In this document: piece after piece, positions 49,711 through 58,642 of the stretch
Position numbering within the stretch: position 1 is the first letter of the stretch
How the letters are laid out: each line of letters opens with the position of its first letter
Origin: Bradyrhizobium sp. ORS 285
GTDB taxonomy: Bacteria > Pseudomonadota > Alphaproteobacteria > Rhizobiales > Xanthobacteraceae
Direction: 5' to 3'
Length of the DNA stretch: 64,000 bases
NCBI RefSeq assembly: GCF_900176205.1
Contig: NZ_LT859959.1
Span: forward strand, 3,617,001-3,681,000
Notes under the pieces: model-generated
Seen by the model: only the letters and a program-made list of their open reading frames with translations
Told to the model about the DNA's origin: nothing
The model's database searches: none
Program-made: the position numbers and the translations under genes

Positions 49711-50664
49711 TCAGTAGCAGGAGCGCGGATCGACCGCGACATACTCTCCCGACGGATAGCGATAGTAGCAATTGCCCTGCGACAGGTAATAGCCCGGCCG
49801 CGAGGCGGCGGTTGCGCCGGCGATCGCTCCCGTTGCGCCACCGATCACCGCGCCCGCCGCGGCACCACCGGCCTTGCCGGTCAGGATGCCGCCCAGAACG
49901 CCGCCGATGAGGGCGCCGCCGAGCGCGCTGGCGCCGGGATCGGGATCCGCAGGCGGCGGCGCCGGCTCATAGGCGACCGGCGGAGGCGCGGCCTCGTAGA
50001 CGGTCGCGGGGGCGTAGACGACATCGTCGGCATATTCGTCGGAGACGTAGGTCGGCGGGCCTTCCATCGGCTCGGGATAATAATACCAGACGCCGCCAAC
50101 GTCCCACCACCAGCCCTGCCGCCCATTGTGGACGGTGTGGTGCCAGCGGCCGCCTTCCCAGCCGACCCGGCCCCGGTAGGACTGTCCGCCATAATCCCGG
50201 ACGCCGATGGCGCCGCGGGCAAAGCGCGCATCCGGGCCACGGCCCATGACCGCCGGACCGGGCCCCGGCGCATAGCCGTGGCCACGATCATAGCCGGCAC
50301 CCGGCGGGCCTCCCTGCTGCTGTGCGACCGGCGCGGGCAGCCGCCCCTGCGGCGGCATCGCCACGCGGGGCGCTGGTCCCACTGGTTGTGCGGCCACGGG
50401 ACCTTGGCTGGGCGCCGGTATGCGGCCTTGAACAGCTCCCGAAATCGCCCCTTGGCGCGGCCCCTGCTGCGCTTGCGGCTGACCGGCGGGCGGTTGCCCG
50501 CCCTGCCCCTGGCGAATGACGCCGGGCGGACGGCCCTGCGTCGGATGGCCGGGGCCGGCTTGGTCCGGTGCTGGCCCCTGTGCGTATCCCACGGACGGCA
50601 GAACGACGCCCGTCAGCAGGGCCAAAGCCGGCAGCCAGGATCTGGTTTGGTTGAACGATGTCAT
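49711..50664 (-). CDS. Secreted Pro/Gln-rich protein with glycine-zipper tail
   Basis: A 317-residue envelope protein. The signal peptide is residues 1-28 (LPALALLTGVVLPSVGYAQG). A long Pro/Gln/Gly-rich region follows (to about 150), then Trp/Tyr-rich WHHTVHNGRQGWWWDVGGVW. A glycine-zipper segment with GxxxG repeats (ALGGALIGGVLGGILTGKAG) is next, and a C-terminal YYLSQGNCYYRYPSGEY motif. This layout is common in rhizobial surface proteins of unknown function. A promoter region of 240 bp precedes it. Confidence 0.8.
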   Translation of the reverse strand: MTSFNQTRSWLPALALLTGVVLPSVGYAQGPAPDQAGPGHPTQGRPPGVIRQGQGGQPPAGQPQAQQGPRQGAISGAVQGRIPAPSQGPVAAQPVGPAPRVAMPPQGRLPAPVAQQQGGPPGAGYDRGHGYAPGPGPAVMGRGPDARFARGAIGVRDYGGQSYRGRVGWEGGRWHHTVHNGRQGWWWDVGGVWYYYPEPMEGPPTYVSDEYADDVVYAPATVYEAAPPPVAYEPAPPPADPDPGASALGGALIGGVLGGILTGKAGGAAAGAVIGGATGAIAGATAASRPGYYLSQGNCYYRYPSGEYVAVDPRSCY

Positions 50665-50904
50665 GCTTGCCTACCCTTTGCTCGCCCGCCGTCTGCAATG
50701 CGCCTGCGCTGGCCAGGGCCATGGCTCATCAATGTGAGGCCGAACACTCCGCGGAGGCGATCGGCCACATCATATTCTTCGCGACAAACCGGTAAGATCG
50801 CGACAATTTTGCGGCCAGCTGCGCCCGGCGAACTGAGGATAGCCGAAAAGGGCGCCGATTCGCCGCGACGATCACTCCGCCGCGCCAAGCAGCGTCCGGC
50901 GGAT

Positions 50905-51081
50905 CTAGCGCTCCGGCGCGATGACGTTGCAGTTGGTCCGGCCCGACATCAGGCAATCCTGCATCTTGCTTGCCGTGGTCAGGCTATGGGCCAGCCAAAG
51001 GCCGAATGCGACCATGATGGCCGCAAACACCAGCGCTGCGATGGCCCCGCCTCGCCCGCCGCTATCGTCCTGCCCGCTCAT
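50905..51081 (-). CDS. Small single-span membrane protein
   Basis: A 58-codon frame encoding MSGQDDSGGRGG, one hydrophobic helix (AIAALVFAAIMVAFGLWLAH) and a polar tail with two Cys (QDCLMSGRTNCNVIAPER). It has start and stop of its own, a coding-type codon pattern and a clear single-span topology. No family was recognised. It lies between two other small envelope genes on the same strand. Confidence 0.62.
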   Translation of the reverse strand: MSGQDDSGGRGGAIAALVFAAIMVAFGLWLAHSLTTASKMQDCLMSGRTNCNVIAPER

Positions 51082-51093
51082 GCCGTGACGCGG

Positions 51094-51345
51094 CTAGGCG
51101 GCGCGCAGGTCGGCCGCGGCGCCGTGGGGCGCGTGGTGGTGGCGCGATGCCGGGGTGACGGGCTCGATCCGGGTGCAGCTCGTCACCCAGAACAACTGTC
51201 CGCATTCCCATTCGGCGCCCAGCACACCGGCTGGGACGGGGGTTGGACGGGCGAACACGGCCGTCGCCACGCAGGCGCTCACCACGAGACAGGTGAGCGC
51301 AACAGCGAGCGCCATGCGCCCGCGCCCTCGAAAAATGGAGGTCAT
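51094..51345 (-). CDS. Small exported or membrane-anchored protein
   Basis: An 83-residue protein with an N-terminal hydrophobic segment (ALAVALTCLVVSACVATAVF) that is a signal peptide or anchor. A Cys-bearing part (WECGQLFWVTSCTRIEP) and a His-rich tail (RHHHAPHG) follow. ATG 51345 has GGAG nine bases upstream; the longer frame to 51414 lacks support. The function is unknown. It lies 12 bp upstream of the 58-residue gene and may be co-transcribed. Confidence 0.6.
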   Translation of the reverse strand: MTSIFRGRGRMALAVALTCLVVSACVATAVFARPTPVPAGVLGAEWECGQLFWVTSCTRIEPVTPASRHHHAPHGAAADLRAA

Positions 51346-51683
51346 GCCGGTCATCTCCGTTCGATGTCGCACCCGAGCGGTGCGCCAGTGCCCGCGAGGT
51401 GTGAGGCGACTCACAGCCGGCCGACCTTCGTCAGCTTGACGGGAGGCTTACATAGCGATCGCTACAGAGCATGCAAGCGCCGAACAGGCACCATGTGGAG
51501 GAGCAGCGATAAAGCATTTGTCATCGACGCATGCGATCCTATACACACGGCCTCGCGTCAGCCTTCGCACGTGTTCACGACACCGTGGAAGAATGGCCTG
51601 GCGGCGCAAGCGGCCCCTGACCGAACCACCCAGATCAAACCAGATCAGTCAAACCACACCAGTAGCGAAGTGACGACGTCTCC
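51346..51683. other. Gene-free divergent stretch
   Basis: A 338-bp gap between the small exported protein gene (leftward) and the DUF6481 gene (rightward). It should hold both promoters. I found no repeat, convincing promoter hexamers, palindrome or reading frame. Confidence 0.35.
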
Positions 51684-52037
51684 ATGAGAGGATTCAAGGA
51701 ACCTGGATTTGCCGATCGGCAGAAGGCTGCGCAGCAGGCCCGCCAGAGCATCGTGCAGAAATTCAAGTCGCAGCCCGGGCCGGACGATCCCGAAGTCGTG
51801 AAGCGCCGGCAGGAGCGCGAAGCCGCGGCGGCCCGCCGCGAGCAGCAGCGACTGGAGCGCGAGGCTGCGAAGGCCGAGCAGAAGCGGCTCGAGGAAGAAG
51901 CCAAGGCTGCCGAGGCGGCCCGCCTGGCCCGTGAGGCGGAAGAAGCTGCCGCCCGCGCAGCCGAGCTCGAAGCCGAGCAGAAAGCCAAGCGCGACGCGCG
52001 CTACGCTGCACGCAAGGCGCGCGGCAAGAAGAAGTAG
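51684..52037 (+). CDS. DUF6481-type charged coiled-coil protein
   Basis: A 117-residue protein. The N-terminus MRGFKEPGFADRQKAAQQAR is typical of DUF6481 proteins. The rest is an Ala/Glu/Lys/Arg-rich coiled coil (KRLEEEAKAAEAARLAREAE) ending in a basic KARGKKK tail. Function is unknown; relatives are small, abundant and widespread in Bradyrhizobium, as I recall. No membrane segment is present. Confidence 0.78.
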   Translation: MRGFKEPGFADRQKAAQQARQSIVQKFKSQPGPDDPEVVKRRQEREAAAARREQQRLEREAAKAEQKRLEEEAKAAEAARLAREAEEAAARAAELEAEQKAKRDARYAARKARGKKK

Positions 52038-52133
52038 CAAGCAGAGGCGCCACGGCGAAAACATCTCGCCCTGGCGCCCCGCTCAACCGGAAGGCTCGAA
52101 CCGGGCCTTCCGATGCAATCGCGACGACGCGGC

Positions 52134-52370
52134 TCAGTTCTTCTTCATCATGCCGTCGTCCTTCTTCATCCCGTCCTTGGACATGCTGTCTTTCTTCATG
52201 CTGTCCTTGGCCATCGTGTCCTTCTTCATGCTGTCGTGGGATATCGAGTCCTTCTTCATCCCATCGTCCTTGCCCATCTTGTCCTCGGCAAAGGCCGCAG
52301 GCGCAGCGGCGACGCTGAAGGCGAGAGCGGCGGCAGAGAAAGCGAGGATGAGGCGGCTGCGAGAAGTCAT
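52134..52370 (-). CDS. Pentapeptide MxKDx repeat protein
   Basis: A 78-residue secreted protein. The signal peptide MTSRSRLILAFSAAALAFSV ends at AFA. The mature part is nearly all five-residue repeats (MGKDD, MKKDS, ISHDS, MKKDT, MAKDS, MKKDS, MSKDG, MKKDD) with a MMKKN tail. This matches the MxKDx repeat proteins (TIGR02953 type), whose function is unknown; metal binding by Met and Asp is possible. ATG 52370 has AAGGAG eight bases upstream. Confidence 0.82.
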   Translation of the reverse strand: MTSRSRLILAFSAAALAFSVAAAPAAFAEDKMGKDDGMKKDSISHDSMKKDTMAKDSMKKDSMSKDGMKKDDGMMKKN

Positions 52371-52734
52371 GTTGATCGCTCCTTCGAGGTGCGGGGTTGG
52401 ACGGCGATCGATGCGCCGCTCATCGATCTCGACGTTGCCGGACGCGCTGTTGTTACGGACCTCCGAAAAAATTCTCATGGATCAATTTTGAGTCGCGTTT
52501 TGCGGTGTTTCGAAGCTCGACACAATTTCGCCCCGGCGAGCCGATGTTAGTACAACCGCTGCACGGGACTCAGAGGCCGGTATTTGCGCCGCAGCAATAT
52601 GTCGCCTCCCCTGCATTTGACCTCGAACGGACTGTATAGTTCGGCTAGAGGTAAATCCGGCAGTTTGGCTCGTATCGGTAATGCCAGCGAACCGGGGTCG
52701 GGAACCCAACCAGAAGTTGTCCAGGGGAAGTCTC
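52371..52734. other. Divergent gap between the MxKDx and TRAP genes
   Basis: A 364-bp gap holding the promoters of the MxKDx gene and the TRAP operon. TATAGT (near 52635) preceding the TRAP genes looks like a -10, but the TTGACC in front is only 12 bp away, too close for sigma70. No palindrome or repeat stood out. Confidence 0.35.
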
Positions 52735-53757
52735 ATGCTTTCACGCCGTCATGTCATCGCGTCCGCGCTCGCCGCGCCGGCCATCCTGCGCTTTGGAACC
52801 GGCACGGCCCACGCGGCCACCACGCTGAAAATTTCGCATCAGTTCCCCGGTGGAACCATCGACAAGGGCGACTTCCGCGACCGGCTGTGCCGGGTCTTTG
52901 CCGAGGAGGTTTCCAAGCGCTCGGGCGGCGAGATCGCGGCCGAAATCTATCCTAACTCCTCGCTGATCAAGACGGTCGCCCAGTTCTCGGCGATGCGGAA
53001 GGGCGCGCTGGACATCAGCCTCTATCCGATGCCCTATGCCGGCGGTGAGCTTCCGGAGACCAACATCGGACTGATGCCTGGCCTCGTGACGACCTACGAC
53101 CAGGGCATGCGCTGGAAGAACGAGCCGGTCGGCAAGGCGCTCAGCGACTTCCTCGCCGACAAGGGCATCATCCTGCTGACCTGGGTGTGGCAGGCCGGCG
53201 GCGTCGCCAGCCGCTCGCGTCCGCTGCTGACGCCCGACGATGCCAAGGGCATGAAGGTGCGCGGCGGCTCGCGCGAGATGGACATGGTGCTGCAGACGGC
53301 CGGTGCGTCCGTGCTCTCCGTCCCCTCCAACGAAATCTACACCGCGATGCAGACCGGCGCCTGTGATGCCGGCCTCACCTCGTCGACCAGCCTGATCTCG
53401 TTCCGTCTCGAAGAGGTGGCCAAGGCCCTGACCTCCGGCGCCAAGGCGTCGTACTGGTTCATGCTCGAGCCGCTGATGATGTCGAAGGCATCGTTCGACA
53501 AGCTGCCGAAGAACCAGCAGGACATCCTGCTGACGGTCGGCGCGGAGATGGAGGCGTTCGGCCGCAAGGGCGCGCAAGAAGACGACATCGAGGTCGCCAA
53601 GGTCTACGAGAAGGCCGGCGCGAAAGTCGTCGAGCTCGATGTCGAGATCGTCAACAAGTGGCGCGATATTGCTCGCGATACCGCCTGGAAGGACTATGGC
53701 GGCAAGTCCGCCAACTGCGCCAAGCTCCTCAAGCTCGCCTCCGACGTCGCGGCCTGA
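52735..53757 (+). CDS. dctP: TRAP transporter substrate-binding protein (DctP family)
   Basis: A 340-residue periplasmic receptor. A twin-arginine-type signal (MLSRRHVIASALAAPAILRF) ends near AHA. The mature protein follows the DctP fold (TLKISHQFPGG, VRGGSREMDMVLQTAGASVL, PSNEIYTAMQTGACDAGLTS). The Arg in KVRGGSR is at the position that contacts the substrate carboxylate in the family. ATG 52735 has GGGGAAG upstream. It is followed by dctQ and dctM. The ligand is probably an organic acid, perhaps a branched-chain keto acid given the nearby leucine genes. Confidence 0.92.
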   Translation: MLSRRHVIASALAAPAILRFGTGTAHAATTLKISHQFPGGTIDKGDFRDRLCRVFAEEVSKRSGGEIAAEIYPNSSLIKTVAQFSAMRKGALDISLYPMPYAGGELPETNIGLMPGLVTTYDQGMRWKNEPVGKALSDFLADKGIILLTWVWQAGGVASRSRPLLTPDDAKGMKVRGGSREMDMVLQTAGASVLSVPSNEIYTAMQTGACDAGLTSSTSLISFRLEEVAKALTSGAKASYWFMLEPLMMSKASFDKLPKNQQDILLTVGAEMEAFGRKGAQEDDIEVAKVYEKAGAKVVELDVEIVNKWRDIARDTAWKDYGGKSANCAKLLKLASDVAA

Positions 53758-53760
53758 GCA

Positions 53761-54306
53761 ATGCACGCGCCCGTCTCCGATACCGAGACCACGACAATCA
53801 TTGGCGCCAGCGGACCGCTGGCGCCAATTCAGCGTCTCGTCTCGCTGCTCAATCGCATCATCGTCGTCCTGGCCGCGTTCGCACTGATCGCAGCCTGCGC
53901 CATCCTCAGCTACAGCGTCGCCGGCCGCGCGCTGTTCAAGGCCGCCAACTACTGGCAGGACGAGGCCGCCGTGTTCCTGCTGGTCGGCGCGACCTTCATG
54001 ACCGCGGCCTACGTGCAAGAGCATCGTGGTCACGTCAGCATCGAGGCCTTCGTCGGCCTGATGTCGCCGCTCGCCAACAAGATCCGGCTCTGGCTGGTGG
54101 ACGTCGCGAGCTTTCTGTTTTGTGCCTTTTTCACCTGGAAGTCCTGGACCCTCACGCACGAGGCCTGGGTTGATGGCCAGGTCTCGAACTCGATGTGGTC
54201 GCCGCCGCTGGCGATTCCCTATGCCTTGATGGCCGCCGGAATGACGCTGCTCTGCGTGCAGATGCTGCTGCAGATCGCGGCGCCGCTGACTGGAGCCCGT
54301 CGATGA
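53761..54306 (+). CDS. dctQ: TRAP transporter small permease (DctQ family)
   Basis: A 181-residue four-helix membrane subunit: helices near residues 36-58, 72-92, 108-130 and 150-172, with NYWQDEAAVFLLVGATFM typical of DctQ. It starts 3 bp after the dctP stop, and its own stop overlaps the dctM ATG (ATGA), so the three genes form one operon. Confidence 0.9.
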   Translation: MHAPVSDTETTTIIGASGPLAPIQRLVSLLNRIIVVLAAFALIAACAILSYSVAGRALFKAANYWQDEAAVFLLVGATFMTAAYVQEHRGHVSIEAFVGLMSPLANKIRLWLVDVASFLFCAFFTWKSWTLTHEAWVDGQVSNSMWSPPLAIPYALMAAGMTLLCVQMLLQIAAPLTGARR

Positions 54307-55661
54307 GCGTTTTTGGAATTGGTGTCGCTTACGGGCTCTCCACCCTGTTTGCGATGTTCGCAGGCATGCCGATCGCGTTCGCGCTCGGCGCCGTCGCCGT
54401 GGTGTTCATGGCGATCTACATGCCGGCCGCCTCGCTCGATACGGTGACGCAGAACGTCTACGAGGAAATGGCGTCGATCACGCTGCTGTCGATCCCGCTG
54501 TTCATCCTCAAGGGTGCCGCGATCGGCCGCTCGCGCGCCGGCCAGGATCTCTACTCGGCGCTGCACGCCTGGCTGCACCGTGTGCCCGGCGGCCTCGGCG
54601 TTGCCAACGTCTTCGCCTGCGCGCTGTTCGCGGCGATGGCCGGATCGTCACCGGCAACCTGCTCGGCGATCGGCTCGGCCGGCATTCCCGAGATGCGCAA
54701 GCGCGGTTATTCCGGCGGCTTCGCGGCCGGCATCATCGCCGCAGGCGGTACGCTCGGCATTCTGCTGCCGCCCTCCATCACGATGATCCTGTTCGCGATC
54801 GCCGCGGAGAAATCACTGGGACGGCTGTTCCTCGCCGGCATCGGCCCGGGACTGCTGCTGGTCACGCTGTTCGGCCTCTATGCCGTGGTGCGCTTCCGGC
54901 AGGAATATGCGCGGGCGAAAGTCGTCTATGAGAAGTCGGGCGCCTGGTCGGACATCCTGACCAAGGACGAGTACACGATGGCGCAGCGCTTCTCGGTGCT
55001 ACCGCGCGTGATCCCGTTCGTGCTGCTGCTGACCGGCGTCATGGTTGCGCTCTATGGCGGACTGGCCACGCCGTCGGAGACGGCAGGCCTCGGCGGCATC
55101 CTCGCGCTCGTGCTGATCGCGATCATCTACCGGGTCTGGAGCCCGGCCGATCTCGCCCCGATCATGAAGGCGACCTTGCGGGAATCGACCATGCTGATGC
55201 TGATCATCGGCATGTCGCTCTTGTACTCCTACGTGATGAGCTATTTGCACATCTCGCAGTCCGTGGCGGAGTCCATCGTGGCGATGCATCTGCCGCGCTG
55301 GGAGCTGTTGTTCGCGATCCTGCTGATGGTCGTGGTGCTCGGCTTCTTCCTGCCGCCGGTCTCGATCATCCTGATGACCGCGCCGATCATCCTGCCGCCG
55401 CTGCGCGCAGCGAATTTCGACATCATCTGGTTCGGTGTCGTCATGACGATCGTGATGGAGATGGGCCTCATCCACCCGCCGGTGGGCCTGAACATCTTCG
55501 TCATCCGCAACGTCGCGCCGGACATTCCCTTGCGGGAGGTGATCTGGGGCACGCTGCCCTTCGTGCTGCTGATGATGGCCGCGGTGCTGCTGCTGTGCTT
55601 CGTGCCGCAGATCTCGACCGCGCTGCCGGACCTCGTGATGGGCCCGGATCTGAGCCGCTGA
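54303..55661 (+). CDS. dctM: TRAP transporter large permease (DctM family)
   Basis: A 452-residue membrane protein with about 12 helices. Family stretches are AGMPIAFALGAVAVVFM, SIPLFILKGAAIGRS, ATCSAIGSAGIPEMRKRGY and TLGILLPPSITMILFA. It forms the Na+-driven elevator with DctQ. The operon converges with the leucine degradation genes across a hairpin. Confidence 0.94.
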   Translation: MSVFGIGVAYGLSTLFAMFAGMPIAFALGAVAVVFMAIYMPAASLDTVTQNVYEEMASITLLSIPLFILKGAAIGRSRAGQDLYSALHAWLHRVPGGLGVANVFACALFAAMAGSSPATCSAIGSAGIPEMRKRGYSGGFAAGIIAAGGTLGILLPPSITMILFAIAAEKSLGRLFLAGIGPGLLLVTLFGLYAVVRFRQEYARAKVVYEKSGAWSDILTKDEYTMAQRFSVLPRVIPFVLLLTGVMVALYGGLATPSETAGLGGILALVLIAIIYRVWSPADLAPIMKATLRESTMLMLIIGMSLLYSYVMSYLHISQSVAESIVAMHLPRWELLFAILLMVVVLGFFLPPVSIILMTAPIILPPLRAANFDIIWFGVVMTIVMEMGLIHPPVGLNIFVIRNVAPDIPLREVIWGTLPFVLLMMAAVLLLCFVPQISTALPDLVMGPDLSR

Positions 55662-55678
55662 CGCGGGCGGCGAATACG

Positions 55679-55713
55679 GAGTAGCGAATAAGGCTGGCCC
55701 TTACTCGCTACTC
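55679..55713. terminator. Hairpin between dctM and the HMG-CoA lyase gene
   Basis: GAGTAGCGAATAAG (55679-55692) and CTTACTCGCTACTC (55700-55713) pair with one mismatch around a seven-base loop. GGGCG/CGCCC blocks outside (near 55664 and 55713) can extend the stem. It overlaps the lyase stop codon and could stop transcription from both sides. Confidence 0.6.
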
Positions 55714-56612
55714 GCCCGCCTTGCTTTCGCATTCAATGCAGCGGCGACGCGGCTGACCGGCGGACGGCCGAGCAGGCGGCTCATCTCGTTGGTGGCCGCC
55801 AGCAGCTTGGCCATGTCGACGCCGGTCCCGATGCCCATGCCCTCAAGCATGTAGACGACATCCTCGGTCGCGACATTGCCCGTCGCGCCCGGCGCGAACG
55901 GACAGCCGCCGAGGCCGCCGGCGGCGGCATCGATGACGCGCACGCCCTCCTCCATGCCGGCATAGAGGTTGGCCAGCGCCTGGCCGTAGGTGTCGTGGAA
56001 ATGCATCGCCAGGTGCGAGACCGGGACGTCGTCGCAAACCGCACGCAGCATCTGCTTAGCCTTCACCGGGGTGCCGACACCGATGGTATCGCCGAGCGAG
56101 ACCTCATAGCAGCCGAGATCCCACAGCGCTTTGGCGACGTCGGCGACGGCCTGCGGCTTGATCTCGCCCTCATAGGGACAACCCAGCGCGCAGGACACGT
56201 AGCCGCGCACCTTGATGCCGTCGGTCTTGGCGTGCGCGATGACCGGCTTGAAACGCTCCAGCGATTCTCCGATGGAGCAATTGATGTTGGCGCGGGAGAA
56301 GCTCTCGGAAGCCGCGGTGAACACCGAGATCACCTTGGCACCGGCGGCGTGGGCGGCCTCATAGCCTTTCACGTTGGGCACCAGCACATGGAACTCGCCG
56401 GGCAGTGCGGCGACGCTGCGCATCACCTCGTCGGAGCCGACCATCTGCGGGATCGCCTTGGGCGAGACGAACGCGCCGACTTCGACCGTGGTCAGGCCGG
56501 CGTCGACCAGCGCGCGAACGAAGGCGATGCGGTCGGCGACGCTGACCGACGTCTTCTCGTTCTGTAGGCCGTCGCGCGGGCCCATTTCGATGATGCGCAC
56601 GCTCTCGCTCAT
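55701..56612 (-). CDS. mvaB: Hydroxymethylglutaryl-CoA lyase
   Basis: Cleaves HMG-CoA to acetyl-CoA and acetoacetate, the last step of leucine breakdown. The 303-residue TIM barrel shows EMGPRDGLQNEK at the N-terminus, the catalytic-Cys signature SCALGCPYEGEI, the metal-site SLGDTIGVGTP and HFHDTYGQALAN. All are intact. GAGG precedes ATG 56612. It is the third gene of the mccB-mccA-lyase unit. Confidence 0.95.
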   Translation of the reverse strand: MSESVRIIEMGPRDGLQNEKTSVSVADRIAFVRALVDAGLTTVEVGAFVSPKAIPQMVGSDEVMRSVAALPGEFHVLVPNVKGYEAAHAAGAKVISVFTAASESFSRANINCSIGESLERFKPVIAHAKTDGIKVRGYVSCALGCPYEGEIKPQAVADVAKALWDLGCYEVSLGDTIGVGTPVKAKQMLRAVCDDVPVSHLAMHFHDTYGQALANLYAGMEEGVRVIDAAAGGLGGCPFAPGATGNVATEDVVYMLEGMGIGTGVDMAKLLAATNEMSRLLGRPPVSRVAAALNAKARRASSE

Positions 56613-56636
56613 GCTGACCTCTTTGAAGTTGGAGGA

Positions 56637-58640
56637 TCAGGCGGAAGGTTCGACTTCCGCCAGCTCGACGCCTTCCTGCACGATGTCGCCGACCTTGCAC
56701 CTGATGGCCTTGAGCACACCCGCGAACGGCGCGCGCAGGGTCTGCTCCATCTTCATCACCTCCAGCGTCAGGATCGCCGCGCCCTTCTCCAGCACGGCAC
56801 CTTCCTGCGCCAGCAGCGCCACCACGGTCCCCGGCAAGGGCGCGACGATCTTGTCCTCACCGCCCTGCTCCTCGTCATCGCCGCCGAACGGATCGATCCA
56901 GTGCAGATCGAAGCGGCCGTTGCGGGTGCGCAGATACAGCTCGTGCCCCTCGATCACGGCCACGACATGGGACTTGATGCCGTCGCGCACAAGGTCGAAG
57001 CCGCCATCATCGGTCGGGTTGGCCGAGAACGAGGTTTGCCGGCCATCGATCGACACTGTCTGCACGCCCGGGCCATAGGCCAGCGTCACCGTCCGCGGAT
57101 CGCTGCCGGGATGGCGGAACGAGAATACGCGCTGCCGCAGACCCACCGGCATCCAGCCTGACGATCGCCATGGCGATCCCCGCTCGCTTGCCACGGCCTT
57201 CTGCTCGTCAATGAGAATGGCCGCGACAGCGGCGCACAGCTCGACATCTCCGACAGCGGAGCCTTCTTGTGTCAGCTGCGTCAGATGCCGCTCGATGAAG
57301 CCGGTATCGATCGCATTCGCCTGCACGTCCGGGTGCGTCAGCAGCGCCGACAGGAACGGGATGTTGCTGACGATGCCGCGAACGTCCGTGTCCTCCAGCC
57401 CGCGGTTCAGCCGCTCGATCGCGACCTCGCGCGTCGGCGCCCAGGCGATCATCTTGGCGAGCATCGCGTCGTAATAGGGCGAGACCGCATCGCCTTCGCG
57501 ATAGCCGGCATCGATGCGCAAGCCGCCGCCCTCAGCCGGCGTCCGCCAGGTCTTGATGCTGCCGACCGACGGCATGAAGTTCTTCGCCGGATTCTCCGCG
57601 TAGACGCGCGCCTCGATGGCATGGCCGTTGAGCTTGATCTGGTCCTGCGTCAGCGGCAGCGCTTCGCCGAACGCGACACGCAGCTGCCATTCGACCAGAT
57701 CGACGCCGGTGATCAGCTCGGTCACGGGATGCTCAACCTGGAGCCGCGTATTCATCTCGATGAAGAACACGTCGCGGCCGTCGGAGACGAACTCGATGGT
57801 GCCCGCCCCGACATAGTTCACGGCGCCCGCCGCGCGGCGGGCCGCAGCACAGACCGTCTCGCGCTGCGCCGGTGACAGCGTCGGCGACGGCGCCTCCTCG
57901 ATCACCTTCTGGTGCCGGCGCTGCAAGGTGCATTCGCGCTCGAACAGCGAGACCAGATTGCCGTGGCTGTCGCCGATGATCTGCACCTCGATGTGGCGCG
58001 GATTCTGGACGTATTTCTCGATCAGCACGCGGTCGTCGCTGAAGGCCGCCTTGGCCTCGCGCTTGGCGCTGGTCACGGCATCGGCGAGATCGCCGGCTGC
58101 ATTCACCACGCGCATTCCGCGCCCGCCGCCGCCGGCGGATGCCTTGATCAGCACGGGGTAGCCGATCCGCGCAGCCTCATTGGCCAGCGTCGCCTCGTCC
58201 TGCGCCTCGCCATGATAGCCGGGCACCAACGGCACGCCGGCCTGCTCCATCAGGAATTTGGAGCCGGACTTCGATCCCATCGCAGTGATCATCGCAGCCG
58301 TCGGGCCGACGAACACCAGCCTCGCGTCGAGACAGGCCTGTGCGAACTCGGCGCTCTCCGACAGAAAGCCGTAACCGGGATGGACCGCCTCGGCCCCGGT
58401 TTGCTTCGCGGCCTCGATCAGCCGTTCGATGTTGAGATAAGAATCGCGGGCGCGGGCAGGGCCGAGCAGCACGGCCTCGTCGGCGAGCGCGACATGCAGC
58501 GCATTGCGGTCCGCCTCCGAGTACACCGCAACGGTCTTCAATCCCATCGCGCGCGCGGTGCGGATGACGCGCACGGCGATCTCGCCGCGGTTGGCGATCA
58601 GGAGCTTGCGAAAACGACGATACAATTCGGGACGAGCCAT
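56637..58640 (-). CDS. mccA: Methylcrotonoyl-CoA carboxylase, biotin-containing alpha subunit
   Basis: A 667-residue acyl-CoA carboxylase alpha subunit: biotin carboxylase domain at the N-terminus (KLLIANRGEIAVRVIRTAR, ATP-grasp loop GGGGRGMRVV, EMNTRLQVEHPVTE) and a biotinyl domain at the end (LEVMKMEQTL, Lys being the biotin site). Leucine context makes it 3-methylcrotonyl-CoA rather than acetyl- or propionyl-CoA specific. ATG 58640 or the adjacent ATG 58643 overlaps or abuts the mccB stop (TGATGATG); 58640 has the better ribosome spacing. Confidence 0.93.
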   Translation of the reverse strand: MARPELYRRFRKLLIANRGEIAVRVIRTARAMGLKTVAVYSEADRNALHVALADEAVLLGPARARDSYLNIERLIEAAKQTGAEAVHPGYGFLSESAEFAQACLDARLVFVGPTAAMITAMGSKSGSKFLMEQAGVPLVPGYHGEAQDEATLANEAARIGYPVLIKASAGGGGRGMRVVNAAGDLADAVTSAKREAKAAFSDDRVLIEKYVQNPRHIEVQIIGDSHGNLVSLFERECTLQRRHQKVIEEAPSPTLSPAQRETVCAAARRAAGAVNYVGAGTIEFVSDGRDVFFIEMNTRLQVEHPVTELITGVDLVEWQLRVAFGEALPLTQDQIKLNGHAIEARVYAENPAKNFMPSVGSIKTWRTPAEGGGLRIDAGYREGDAVSPYYDAMLAKMIAWAPTREVAIERLNRGLEDTDVRGIVSNIPFLSALLTHPDVQANAIDTGFIERHLTQLTQEGSAVGDVELCAAVAAILIDEQKAVASERGSPWRSSGWMPVGLRQRVFSFRHPGSDPRTVTLAYGPGVQTVSIDGRQTSFSANPTDDGGFDLVRDGIKSHVVAVIEGHELYLRTRNGRFDLHWIDPFGGDDEEQGGEDKIVAPLPGTVVALLAQEGAVLEKGAAILTLEVMKMEQTLRAPFAGVLKAIRCKVGDIVQEGVELAEVEPSA

Positions 58641-58642
58641 CA

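Noticed and set aside
47885..51687. Long plus-strand frame of over 1,200 codons across several genes
   Set aside because: It crosses the receiver, haemoglobin, Nudix and glycine-zipper genes in other frames and has no domain of its own.
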